From Cladocopium goreaui (Eukaryota; Sar; Dinophyceae; Suessiales; Symbiodiniaceae): a stretch of 64,000 nt of DNA. Location: the NCBI GenBank assembly GCA_947184155.2, contig CAMXCT020001441.1, forward strand, positions 1 through 64,000. The letters are read 5' to 3'. The notes under the pieces were generated by a model. The model was not told where the DNA came from, did not search any database, and saw nothing but the letters and a program-made list of their open reading frames with translations. The first letter of the stretch is position 1; each line of letters opens with the position of its first letter. Positions 12,001-26,085 of this stretch are shown here, piece after piece. The position numbers and the translations under genes were made by a program.

Positions 12001-15000
12001 AAACAAGTGAGGATTTAAGACGCGCGACAATGATTGATCGGACAGAAGTGGTGATGCAACCTGAAAAGACGGCCTGTGGATGTACCAAGAAAAATGGCAT
12101 ACAGATTTTCAAAAAAACATTTCAATCATAAGGGGCCTGGTGGTGAAATGCCCAATAGACCTTTTACATCCTTTTACCTTAATTGATGCTTCTTGGCCAC
12201 CAAACCTTCGATATGTTCTGCCATCAAATGCATGTCTCTTAGAGTTCGTTATTGCCATCGGCTTCGAGATACTTGCCTGCAAGGTATACAAGAGAGGGGA
12301 AAGTTACCAGCAAGAATATCGTCTAGAGTCTAGCGATGATGAAACAATGTTGGGGGCAGCATCGTTTGGTTGGTGATGACATTGTCTATGTGGGTCAAAT
12401 CTACATACCCTTTTGACACTATATCATATTCAGAAACCAATAGAAAGTGGATTTGTAAACTTATTTTCCTACTAGAAAAATGGTTTTCCAGTGAGTAAAC
12501 CGAGGGTGCTTGGGATAATGTTTAGGGTTCACGACTATAGAGGTTCACTGTGTAGCTGCAAGATATAGTTTATAGCACTCCCCAAAGAAGATAGAACAGT
12601 AAAATCCTAAATCATGGGGGATGTTGGGATTATTTTATGGGGGTTGCCATGTTTTCTTGTTTTTTTTGTCTTTTCTTTTCAACACAAACCTTGCCCCGGC
12701 GGGGCAAGGTCACCAAGATATCGCCACCGAGGTGAATGTGGTCATCAATACACCTCCAAGTTGGAGGGAATGTCGGGACTCAGAGAACCCTCGTAAACGT
12801 TTAGAAAAAGCTATCGAAAATCACCATGTTTAAGTTCGGTAAATCAACTATTTAATATGTGCCACTTTTTTTTGGCTATCTGCTAAATTTCCAGAGAACT
12901 TTTTTTTTTCCTACCATGACATGTCAATGGTAGTTGCATAGTTTGTCGTTGATTTTCTGCCAATCCCTTTGGAGAAGTCGTATCACCAAGATACTGGATG
13001 ATTTGGAAGCATGTATTTTTCTTTTCACCTCCTTTGTGCCTGACCACACATCACACAATACACATACTGTAATTAAATACAAGTACATAGTACGTACATT
13101 ATAAATAACGGTAGCAGAGGATCAATCACCCCAACCCCAAGCACCAAGCACGGGGGTGGCGGACTTCTCCTGGCTGACAAGCTGGTGGTCTCAAGTATTT
13201 CGATATTTCGTTCCAAGTTGAAATGATCGTTTCAACTAGTTGAAATGACAGTTGGTTGATGTCTCATCCTAGTTGCTTGTTTGTGAGTTGTGTGTGTGTG
13301 TGTTTTTTGTATTCAAAATAACATACGAACCAGCTAGGATCACTGTTGGATCGTTGGCTGAAGAATTGCTGCAACGGATGATGAACACTTGGTCAGATTT
13401 GCTCATCCAAACATCAGGTGGAAACTGAAAACTGGGCATGTTCCCTATGGTTTCCCAACATTTTATGGCAACTGGATGAGATCCCAAGAACCACACCCTT
13501 TTACTCAGTAGACATCATGGGTTTTCTATCCATTTCTAGACATTTCTATATGGAAGTTTCCTAAAAGTGGGATAGCCCAAAACCAAAATGGTTTCAATAC
13601 TAAAATGGTTTCATTTTGGATGATTTTGGGTACCCCTATTTCAGGAAACCCTCATATTATTCTAGAATTTCTATATGTTTATTGATCTTGGGGGCGGTCT
13701 GACATATTATTGACCCCCTAAGATGTGCTGCTGCTGCTTTCGCTGTGAAAGGCCGAACCAGCGTCCGCCTCAGGTTTCAGGACATGAAGTTGTCTGAGGA
13801 CATCATGAAGCAGTCGCCCGGTCAAGATATGGCTCGATGTTGCTGTTGGTTTAATGGTGGTTACTGGTGGTTAATGTTCGTGTTGTTTTTGGCAACTTTT
13901 GTCCAATTTGCTCTTACAAAACGGTTCAAGCAAAGGTTGAATGTTCGTCCCATTTGTGGCTGGGTAAACTTAACCCACTGACGAACGAACTACAGTACTC
14001 ACTGGGATGAATCCTCCAAAGAGACACCGATGGCTAGTTCGGGGAATTCCTATTGCCAGCCACGTTTGATGACACCAGAGGGTAAGATCTCATGATATCC
14101 CCATTGTATCCGTAATAGTACTATATATCCCTATTATCTTTCCAAGATATCCCCATTATATCCCGTAAAATCACAATTTTTGTTGGTTGAATCAGTATGT
14201 TTCATCCTTTTTTCCTGGGTATATCCACTATAAATCCACGATATCCCCAATGTCGATCCCCATGATCACCGCCACTTCTCCAGGTACAAGAACTCCTTTA
14301 CCAGTCCGTCCATGGCGCCCGCAGCCCAAGAAAGATGGAAACGTGAAGGGTCCCTGGTTGGTTTATGCTGGAAAATCACCCAAAAAATGGATGATTTAGG
14401 GGTACCACCATTTCAGGAAACATCCCATATTATATACTATTTGTTTGGGATTCAGCAGCCCTATAAAGCCATTCATAAACCCTTTATAGAAATGATACCT
14501 GGATAAAGATATCAATTCCCATTATATACCATACAAAAACCATATAGAATCATATAGATCTGGTTACAGTAACTTGTGACGACCTCACAGCGAACTCACT
14601 GGAATGATGGTTAGTTAGTAGGGGTAACTATCCCAAAATAGCCTTGTATATTGGAGGTGTTTCTATTCTTTCTCACTCAGGACAGACCGGTCCCTGTCTG
14701 CTTCTGCTGGGGTTGGACAGTAGACAGATCTCCTCCGGATTCCTCTGGTAATTTCATGATATTGAACGTAGCTATCAAAAATCACCGTTTTGAATTTTAA
14801 GTTCGGTGAATCGTATATATTTTTTAATCATGTAATGTATCTAAACGGGCCATGTTCCATAGATATGTTACGAAATGTGGCCAACCCAATGCCATAAACC
14901 TACCATTTGGGGATGGTTGGAATCCCACACATAAAAATGGTGATTTTAGGGATGGTGTATGACATTGGGTTTACCACATTATTATAATTTATCCAGATAC

Positions 15001-18000
15001 ACCAATAATATAAACATGAAATAGTATGTATACATATATAAATCATATGAGATATATGCAAATCATATATACATCATACAAAAATCACATAGAAACCTTT
15101 TAAACACCATATAAAATATGTATAGCTTAGATTCTGTATAAAACCTGTATAAAAACCATAAATTAAACAAACCCCTGGAATTCAATGCCCCAGGCGAGGC
15201 GCAGGCAGTGCTGGGCCCGCTGGACGTCCAGGCACAGGCACAAAAAACGGCTGCGGCCACCCGCAGAAAGGGGGACATTTATGATTTGTGTTCATTATAC
15301 ATATATATATACAAAGGATAAAATAATTACATGATAGACAATGTATATAAATATATGGATATGTACATATATGTATTTATACACAACATGCGAAAGAAAT
15401 AGGTATGACACCAGCCAAAATAGGGATTGAGAGTGATTCAATATTATTGAACGAATTTTGACCAATGAATGGTGTGATGGAAATGGGGCTGTCCAAAAAT
15501 AGCGGGGATTTACCCTAGCTTCAGACAAATCCGGCCAACAGTATAGTGATTTGGCAGATTTAACAGTACCAGATATGTGGTGGTTCTGGTGAACAAAGGG
15601 AGTTCTTTGAACAGGAATTGAATTGAAGCACTGAACAGCGGGGCTTCACCAACAAGAAGGGGTATGTATATACATACATGGGTATGGGTCAATATCTATT
15701 GATACCATTTTTAGAGGGATGAACATCCATTTACCAGCTATTTTGATGTTCACCAGGGGTACAAGGTTTTGACACACTGCCACATGTATATGGGTTTATG
15801 ACCAGTGAAGTGGGTGGTTTCAAATGCTACTGCTTTGGGACTTTGGGATTCCATTAGTTGGGAGGATGAACCCCGACTCATATTCTTAAGCACCGTGCAG
15901 CACTAGTCTATCAAAAGCTCATCGGAAGCCAACATCGGAACCTCAGAATGGCCCGGAAGGGCAAATCAAGGCATGGAGTATTGACAACACATTGGTAATG
16001 ATGCCTTTTGGACATCTAAACTTTGAATATATTATATAGTTATGTGGCAAACCCAATGTCATACACCATCCCCAAGATCATCATTTTTTCAATGGGAATT
16101 TCAGGATCCTAAAATGGAGGTACTGTACCATATAAGGACATATTTTGTGGGGATATTCCCTTACATAGGCCTTACATAGGCCTTATATATGGTAGGTACC
16201 TCTGGTTTAGGTTCCTGAAATGGCCATTGAATTTTATGTGTGGGATTCCAACCATCCCCAAATGCTAGGTTTATGGCAGCCAGGGGTTCCCACCACGGAA
16301 ATCTTATAGTCGCCGGCGTGTGCCCAGGGCTTCCGGCGCTGTCTTCGTCCATTGACTTGAAGGCCCGCACCAATCTTTTTGGTATCACTCGAGATGATGG
16401 GGAAGATTACAGTAGATAGAACATAGGGATACACCGATATATATATATATATATATATAGATACATATACCGAATTAGTAGATATGTATATATCCTAACA
16501 TCAGTAAACTAAATATACATATATCTGTACGTTTGTGGGGATCTCTCTCTCTCTCTTTTTATATATATATATATACACATGTATATGTATAAACAGTTTA
16601 GTATTAGAACTACTCGATCCACAGATGATCAGGTTCGGCTTTTCAGCGCTACCCAGCACCTCGCATCTCCTTTTTCAGGGGTAAAGCATCCTGGCGACAA
16701 AACTTTCCGTTTCTGGAACATCTCCAGCTTCATTCCCGTTGTTGCCCTCTAGTAAACACTGGTAAAGTGACATACCGGGGCAGCTATGGACAATCACAAT
16801 TTTTAATATGTACCCTTTGGTAATTTAACGTAGCTATTGAAAATGGCCATTTATAGTGGATTTACCCATTAATAATGGCCATTTTCAATAGCTATGTTAA
16901 ATTACCAGAGGGTAAATCATCTTCAAATGGGTCATTCTCAACGGCTCTGTTAGTTTCCGGGGTGGATGCGGGTGATCGGATTTCCGTGAGCCATGACGGC
17001 TGGCAGGTCTCCGTCCTGACCAGCGGATTTTGGCCAGGCAGTCCGAAAAAGTCAGGTGATAGCCACTGATAGCAGCAAGAGGTCCAGCATTCTGCACAGC
17101 CCCAAGGTACCTTTGCCATCATTTGCGATCACAAAATCGTTATTTTCCATTCATAGCTATGTAGTTAATGAACGATAAATTTTCCAATGATCATAGTGAA
17201 TCAGTAATATTTATAGAAATGATATACTTAACCAGTAATATATCATGCCATCTTTTCCCCAACAATTCTGATCAACAAATCCCAAGCAAGTTGAGTTGTT
17301 GCGGGCCATGAGCCCTCGCACGACGATGGTAGGACCTCCTGGAGCTCCCTGTGAGTTGCCACCGGAAGTGCAGGAGCAACAGCGCTTCGTTGCATGGCTG
17401 GCCGCTGGATTTTCTCTTTACGACCTACGTGACGTTTGAAGACTGGGCAACACATTGGCCATACATTGGCCCCTAATTTTAGGATATTTTAGGATTTTTG
17501 TTTTTGACAAAGCCAACTTTCCTGTCTTAAGCCCATCTGTGTTTCTTGGTGTGAACCATTGCCATTTTTGTCCTTACAGCTGTTGTCTATGGTTTCATTC
17601 TCAATCTACATCCCCATGACTGGCCCGGCATCTCTGGGCTTCAAAGTGTTTCAAGGGCTTCAAGCAACGGTAACCCATAAAACTTGCTTGACCCTGCAGG
17701 AGTGCTGCAGCCGCTTTGAAACTTTTTACCTGGCAAAGCACACAGGCCTCCGTGCCTGTTTTGCGGTGGAAACTATGGGGCATCAAGCACGGTATCAGTG
17801 GGCTAGGCTGTAGCAGAAATTGGAACCAGAGCCCCCATTCTGTCGATCCACCCGCTGGGACCCATGGACCGGGTACCGAATGAAGACCTTTGGAGTTTTT
17901 GAGAACATGGAGCAAAATACAGGTCTATTAAATTATGGTCCATTTATGTGTTGTTTTGCAATCTTTGTATTTCCGTTTGCATATCTTTCACAGCAATTTT

Positions 18001-21000
18001 GTGTCTTGATGAGTTGTTTTAAACGTTTCTTGTCGTTCGGTTTCTGCTCAGCGCCCAACGGTTCCAGGTCGAAAGCTCTTTTGGCAGCCACAGAACGGTT
18101 TCGCCGACATCAAGGTGCGCTTGGACCGGTTGATCCATCGCCAATCCAGCCATGGGATCGCTAGACCGACACCCTGAGGCTCAGATGCCAAAGACCAAGC
18201 ATGAATTGAACGCAGGGCGGCAAAATTCGGGCGGAGATTGCAGGGGTAAGTTGATGGTTTGCTATGGAAAATGGTCCATTTATAGATGATTTATGTAGGT
18301 GTTAAACATGGTGAGGCTATGTTAAATTACCAGAGGTAGTTGATGGGGCTGCAGGGTTAGAGTTTAAAACTGAAAAGAACAACATGGGATTTCTGATGGC
18401 ACGCCTCCGGACATTTTTGTGGTACCCAATGACTTGGTATATGCAGCAGGGTGGTAAATAGCCGTCTGCAAATGGTAGGTTTATTTACTGGGTTTGCCGG
18501 TTTATTCCACATTAATACGAAATCATTGAAGGTAGATGCTGCAGATATGATGTTGCAGTACTGGCAGTACGCGAGTGGATTCTGAAAGGCGTGAGATCCT
18601 TGAGATGAGCAGTGGCCAAGCCATATGGCGGACGCATGTTTCCTGAGGTTTTTAGATCAGCTTTACAATTTACCATGATTGAGGATTTTGCGTTTCGATC
18701 TTTTACCCTCTGGTAAACTAACATAACTATGGAAAGATCCACCATTTTCAATGGGAAAATCCACTATAAATCATCATTTTCAATAGCTATTTTGACAAAT
18801 TACCAGAGGGTATTTGGTCATATTTGGTCACCATAAGAGGCTCCAGCTCTCCACTTCCCAGGTCACAACTTATCAGATGTGCATCTTGATGCTCTTCAAC
18901 CAGCAGACCACCTGGACCTATCAGGCGATTTGAGAACCTGAAAATGAACTCATGTCCATGGTATGGACTGGTTCAAGCAATCTGACCAGTATAGGGCAAC
19001 TTTTCCGAATGCAGTTGGCTGCACACTTTTGACACACTGTGATGCAATCAACACTGAATCACTGGATCAACAATCAAACAACAATCAATCAACAGTCAAC
19101 TAACATTCAACTATATCATATTATTCAAATCATTATTCTATATATATATATATATATTTGTGTACTATTATCATCATTATTTTTATTGTCATTCTTATTA
19201 CAGTTTTATATTGCCACAGCTTCGCCACAGCTGCCACCAGGACCTGGCGGTGCGCACCAACATTCCCTTGGAGGAGTTGAAACGCCATTTGATGAGCCTC
19301 TACGTCAACCCCAAGGCTCGCGGCGTGCTGCGATGTGTTTTTGGACCGGAAAAAATTATCAAATCTGAACTCATTGGTGTATCATAGTTGATCATCAAAT
19401 TTGATATTGACATGCCAATTATAATTCTATAATATTCTATATCTATATCTATATATATATATATATCTATATATATATACACATACATACACATACACAT
19501 ATATATATATACATATATATATACATATATATATACATATATATATATATGTATGGCATATGTATATATATATGTAATGTATTACACACATCTTTTTTGG
19601 GGACCGCTTCAAGCTCTCACGGCCAAGGCCAAAATCCTGGTGAAGCTGGGGGACTCCGAGAAGAAGGAGCCGGAGGAGAGCGACCAGCGCGGAACGCCAA
19701 GGGGTTTCACCGGGGGCATCCCCTGGATTTACCTGGTGAAAATGGGGATTTACCTAGTGAAAATGGGGATTTACCTAGTGAAAATGGGGATTTACCTGGT
19801 GAAAATGGGGATTTACCTGGTGAAAATGGGGATTTTTGGTGGATTTACCCTTGGGGATTTACATAAAGATGTGGAACAGGTAAGATCTAATCAATCGATA
19901 TGAAGTGGATTTTAAATATGATAAAGCATGATAAAGCAATGGATCTTAGATACCTCTAAGACAGAAAAATCCAAGATCCATTGGTTTATCATGGTTTATG
20001 ATCTTCATTTCCTATGAAAACAATGTTTTGGAGATGAAAGTGTTTGGTATGTTTGAGGTCAAATAAGGTGGCAGAGCGCAACACATTCGAATCTGATTTG
20101 GTAAGTTAGTCCAAAATCGAAATCCACGGATCGTAGTGCTTCCAGGAGTCCCCAGAGCATCCCCGACCTGAAATTCTGATTTTCAGACACGAATTCCCTG
20201 GGGGCCTGAAACTAGGGATAGCTCCAATTCATGGCACTTTCATAGGGAACATAGTAGGGAACATGATCTCCTAAGCCACTGGATTTTAGGGTAGATACGC
20301 CGTATATAACTTAACTGATTTTCCAGATAAACCAATGTCTTTTCCTTCTCAAGATCTGAGTGAAATAGATGAGATGGAAAATGAAGAGGGCACAATCTTC
20401 TGACTGGTTGAAGAAGCTTTGTTTGAATGTATTTTTCCTAAAATCCCTTTGGTGAAGCCTGTGTGGCACCCACGATGCCTTTTTCATGTCTTATCTTATT
20501 ATATGTACATACAAATATGTGATTTGTATACATGCAACACATTCAATTCAGTTTTTTTTTTGGAATATGACTGTCTCGCGTATAGACAGCACACACACAT
20601 TGTGTAAGCATCTGAATATATATATATAAATAATATTATTATATAGTATATATTATATAATATATATATACACATACATAGTTGTGTACAAACTGTGTGC
20701 GAAGGACTGACAACATGTCTGTACATTGTGAACATGCACACCAATAAAGAAGGTGTAAGATATGTACCTTATTCACCATTACATGTTATACATATACAGG
20801 CACATCATAGACACACGACATTGTTTCTTTTGGCGGAGATACATATTTGCATGATATTGAAACATCTCATTCTTAAGTCTTAACAAAACTATCGAAGTCT
20901 GAGGTTTACAGTGAATCCTCAGTTCGAGAGCAAGCTGGTGCGAATCAAGGCTGATGCGAATCACCGTGCTTGATATGGGTAAACCCACAGATTGATTCTG

Positions 21001-22878
21001 ATGGTATAGAATCCAACTGTTTGACCATGGGGATGGTGGTACCATGAACAGGGGCTGATATCTGATATTGGAGCCCACTCATGTTGGTGGGATGACCATA
21101 GCCTATATACCATGGTTTGACCACGGCACATACTACTATGGAAAAAAACACAGATTTTTTATTGCTTACATTCTATAACCAGTTTTGTTGCTTAAACCAC
21201 CATATTTGCCCACATCATTGTATCATCAATCAACCGTTAAACAAAGATATTGCTTTTGGCGAAACCCCAATTTTCATATCCTCAGTTTTGCCGAACAGCC
21301 ATACCAATTTTGATTGGTCCCACCACCAGTATTGTTGCATATTATGGACTGCACATTAAATTAGACATGCGTTCTGTTATATGATTTATATGGCTTTGTC
21401 TCAAAATAATGGTAATGGTAAGCCACAATTTGATGGCTAAACATATTTGGCAAATTTCCAGCATTTTCAGACCCAATGACCCATTCATCACTGATCAAAG
21501 CCTGTACTTGACGGTTGAACCCCCATAAAATGGCTGAGTAAATCACCAATCTTTGGGTGCCAACCCCCATGTCAGACCAACTCTTAGAATTAGTTGAAGG
21601 GAACCATTACAGGAACCCCCTACATGCTTGTGGGAGTACAACTATGGTTTCAAGTGTCCACCGTAAAAGTTGCCCTTTATCCCATGATATCCCAAGGATG
21701 TCCCAATTCTGGTTGGTTTTACACCCATGTTCTTGTTTAGCCCCAGATTTTTGTTGATAAAAGTCCGGTTGGCTATATAATTCCAGGATATGCGTTCGTT
21801 TGAACATTTAGGGGAAGAGCCCAAATTTGATGATTATATAATCATGTTCCCCATGAAAATGATCATTGTGGTGGCATGTTAATCATCCAATTTCCAGATA
21901 GACCCACATTCATTCATCACTGGTTAAATCCCTATATTTTATCGTTAAACAACCATGTTTAAATAACAATTTGTGATTGTTACCCTCCACAAAATTGACA
22001 TAGACCCTGAAAATAGCCAAATTTTAGTGGAAACTCATCTTCCAACCCCCAGACTAATGGCAGGCTCGTCATGTGGGGTCTCAAGAATACCACAGGTTGT
22101 TTGGTCAGTATAGGGGCTTATACTGGCTTCTTGGGGGTTACAAACTATCCCACCAAGTCGTATTTCATGAGATGTTTTTTTTTTGAATGAATGATTATGA
22201 ACTATCCCATCAACCAAGTAGTATTTCACTAGATGGTTTTTTGGGGATATTTTTGTAAATGGCTCATGTTGGGAGGTTCCCCTCGTGCAGCTGAAGAGCT
22301 CGGAGACGCCGGCGGCTGGTCGGGAGGCGGATCTGAATCACCAAGCGCCTGAAAAAAAGGGGCGGATCTTAAGTTATAAACCATCGGATCATTGGCAATT
22401 AGGGTTTTAACAAGGGTTTTAACATGATTTAACTTAGAAAATAATGTTGATTTCAGAAACAACATGGGGCAAATTTGGGCTGAGCTGCAGACATGTGGAT
22501 TTTGACCGCAGAAATGAGATCATTTTGGGAACAAACATGGGGGATTTAACCAACCAAAACAGGCATATAACGCAAGCATGAGATTTTGGAGAGCAAAATT
22601 GCAGAGACATGGGGATTTTGACCAGTTAAAACAAAGTCTTCACCAAAGATGGGGATATGTGTTGACCAACAAATACGGGATATTCATGAAACAAGCTGGG
22701 GAATGATTGGTAGGGATTTGTGGAGATACTGTATTTTCTTTCAACAAGATATGCAATGATTAGTGGGTGGCAGCTTGTAGATCGTACTTCAACATATTCT
22801 GCATATATATACATATATATATATACAATTATATAAATTATATATACAGTATATATATAAGTGGTATATTCCCTTTTC

Positions 22879-22931
<53 letters not shown>

Positions 22932-25900
22932 AAATTCCCATGTTCGCTGTGACGCTTAACCGTGCTGCCAGGGCGAAAGTGGTGCGGTCGGAAGCAGTGA
23001 TGTTCCCGCAACTGTTGAAGAGGACAAAGTCGAAGTGACTGGTGGAGTGGATGGGTATCAACGACAATACCACCAATTTAAGGGTCATTGCTGTTTGTTG
23101 TTTGTTCTTACATAGTATACATACTTCATTTTGGGATGGTTAAACCATGAATACACCATTTTGGCATGGTCTAACCATTACGATTGGTTTCATGGTAGTT
23201 TAACCATTCCAAATGGAGAAGAATAACTTTCAGCAAATACTATATCAATGGATGATACATGGGGATACCTGGGGCGTTGAACCATGAACAGTTGGGCTGC
23301 TACCCAACGGCCATTTTATTTGGCAAAATGGTGACAAACCATGCATGGGACATACTCAACAAATGATATCAGGATATCAAACAACAAGAATGGATTATAA
23401 TTGGCTATTTCCCCACACATAAAATCGGGATACTACCACCAAGCAGATCTTATGAACTTTATTTCAGTGGCCATGAAGGTAGAATCTGTGCTTAAAACGG
23501 CTCCGACTTTGTCATCCAACATGAATTGATGGCCAAGAGCAACAATAAAGGCGCCATTTTATGGGGATACAATGCATTGGGAATATGATTGTCTATATAT
23601 ATATATATAATCAACATGGGGTATCCCCCAAGTTGCCATCCAACAATGCAGAACATGAATTTCCAAGCAATTGAGTGTTTTCTTTTTCTATAATTTTGAC
23701 AAAACCACATCATTCCATGTTTGAACCAGCTTGGTTTCAGGGACATATGGTGTGAAACCATGGTTTTTGTCATTGAGCTATAGTTTTCGCTTAAATCTTC
23801 CCTTAAGCCAATCCTATGGTGACGCCATCCACCGTGGTCGCCCTTGGAAAAGGATCGGAAACATTTGGTGGAGGCCAGATCTGAATCGGATGGGGTCTGG
23901 ACTGGTGAGTCAGTCCTCCCTGTGTTTTGGTCTCAAAATGGACCTTGGCAAACCTTATGAACGTGTATATAGTGAAGTACCTGTGGGGCGTAACGCACGC
24001 GCTGCGTTTATTTTTTGAACATGTTACATGTTCATGGTTTTTAGTCTATTTTGAGTGCTAGTGAGCACTGCTGAGTCACTACTGAGTCGCTACTGAGTGC
24101 TTGCTGTTTTCTAGTTTTTTGGTTGGTTTTCATTCATTTGTATCATTTGTTTTTCAATATTGTTTGCTGTTTTACGTGGGTAATTCCCTGGCAGAACTAC
24201 AGAAATGGCCACCGAGTAATCGTTATGCAATTTTTGTGGTCTTGTTTTCATGGATTTGTGCTGGATTGGATGGATGGAATTTATTGTGAACATGGTCTTA
24301 GTAAGGCTTAGTAAGGCGTAGTGAGGCTCAGTAATGCTCAATCATGTTGTGTTGGATAGCAGAGTGAATGGAATTGAGTGGTAAAACGGCCTTAGTAAGC
24401 ACTGCTAGTGCTCGGTCATTTTTTGATGGCTTTTGGGTGTTTTCGCCTCAGTAAGGCTTAGTAAGGATTAGTAAGGCTAAATAAACGCTTAGTAAATCTT
24501 AGTGTTTTTTAGTAAGGCTTACTAACACTCAGCTGAAATCAGCAAGTTGGTGTTAAAAATTGATAGTGCCAACCTTGGGGAGAGGGGTTTGAGACCAGTA
24601 CTGTGAATATTTGATTTGCCATTCTGGGAGTTGACAATATAGCAGACGAATGGGTGGTCCCTGGTGTTGGCGTCGTGTGCTTTCACCTCTCTCAGGCTCT
24701 GACGGGGATATAGATGGGGATACCCCATAGTGGGGGCTTAGTTTGTAGACAAACTATCATCATACTATACCCTCTGGTAACTTAACATAGCTATTGAAAA
24801 TGACCATAGAAATAGTGGATTTTCCCATTAATCATGGTGATTTTCCATAGCTATGTTAAATTACCAGAGGGTATACCCTCTGGAAATCAACCATGGCGAT
24901 TAGAAATCCCCAGAAACCTCCCTGGCTCGGGGATTTCCCTCGATTTCCACGTTGCTTCAGGCGGTGGTGGTTCGCGTCATGAAGAGTCGCAAAACACTGG
25001 ACAGTGGTTTTTTGGGGGAAAACACGGGCCATTGGAGGGGCATTTTTCGTGATTTAAGCCTAGGCCCTAAACATGTATCTGGTTGGTGGTTTGGAACATT
25101 TATTATTTTCCATAATATATGGGATAATCCTTCCCATTGACTAATATATTTCAAGATGGTTAAAACCACCAACCAGGTATAAACCATAGTTAAATGGTGT
25201 GGAAATATCATGACATATCCCTTATGATTTGTGGTTTACATCTGGATTATGAACACATCAACTGGCACATCCAAGTAGCTGGAGGGTAGCTCATCAAGCT
25301 CAGGTCGCGATGTCACGTTGCAAATGGTGGTTGGTTCCCCAAATGACCTTGTTTCAGGTTGGTGAAACAATATATAGCATTATACTTTATCCAGATACGT
25401 CTTCTACTCAGATATCTATATATTTCCCAGTAATCTTCCCCACATTTTCTGTGTGAAGTCTCACAGTTGTCATCACAGTTGACATGTCTTTGGGAGAGCC
25501 AACTGACGCAACGCATGCCACCTGCAGGAGCATAATCAGCTGGTTATGGAGGCGGGTGAGTCATTTCCCACTAAAACAAGATTGAAATGGGGTATACCGT
25601 ATACCCCATCAAAAAGAACAAAACCATAGCATCAAACATCATGATGCTCAAACTGTAGAGGGTTGCAACACAAACTTATTGTTTCTTACATGCCAATGCT
25701 GGTGATTTGTGGATGAGTCAAAACGTAGATGCCGTATTTGGCCGGAGTGAGCTGGGTGAGCATCCATTGAGGGTCATCCAGCGGTAAGGCCGGCACATCC
25801 CCAGGTGTTCACCCACCGGCGCCCCGTTGGACACGACCAGGTGACGCGTCATTTGACATCCCGGTTCCAGCCCTCGCCGACCCTCATCAAGCAGCGGATT

Positions 25901-26052
25901 GAGAAGCTCATTGAGAGGGAGTCTGGGTCCTCAATGGGCTGCAAGTTCCATGACTTCGGAACAAAAAAGCAACTGGTGAAAAGGATGAGGATGAGGATGG
26001 GGATGGGGATGAGGATGAGGATGACGATACAGAGAGAGAGGGAGAGACAGAC

Positions 26053-26085
<33 letters not shown>

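Noticed and set aside
25805-25840. Extension of cullin exon 25841-25920 upstream ([12 protein letters not shown])
   Set aside because: It is in frame and has its own AG|G, but it adds 12 residues not found in cullins, whereas starting at 25841 gives the exact family spacing. Alternative acceptor use remains possible.
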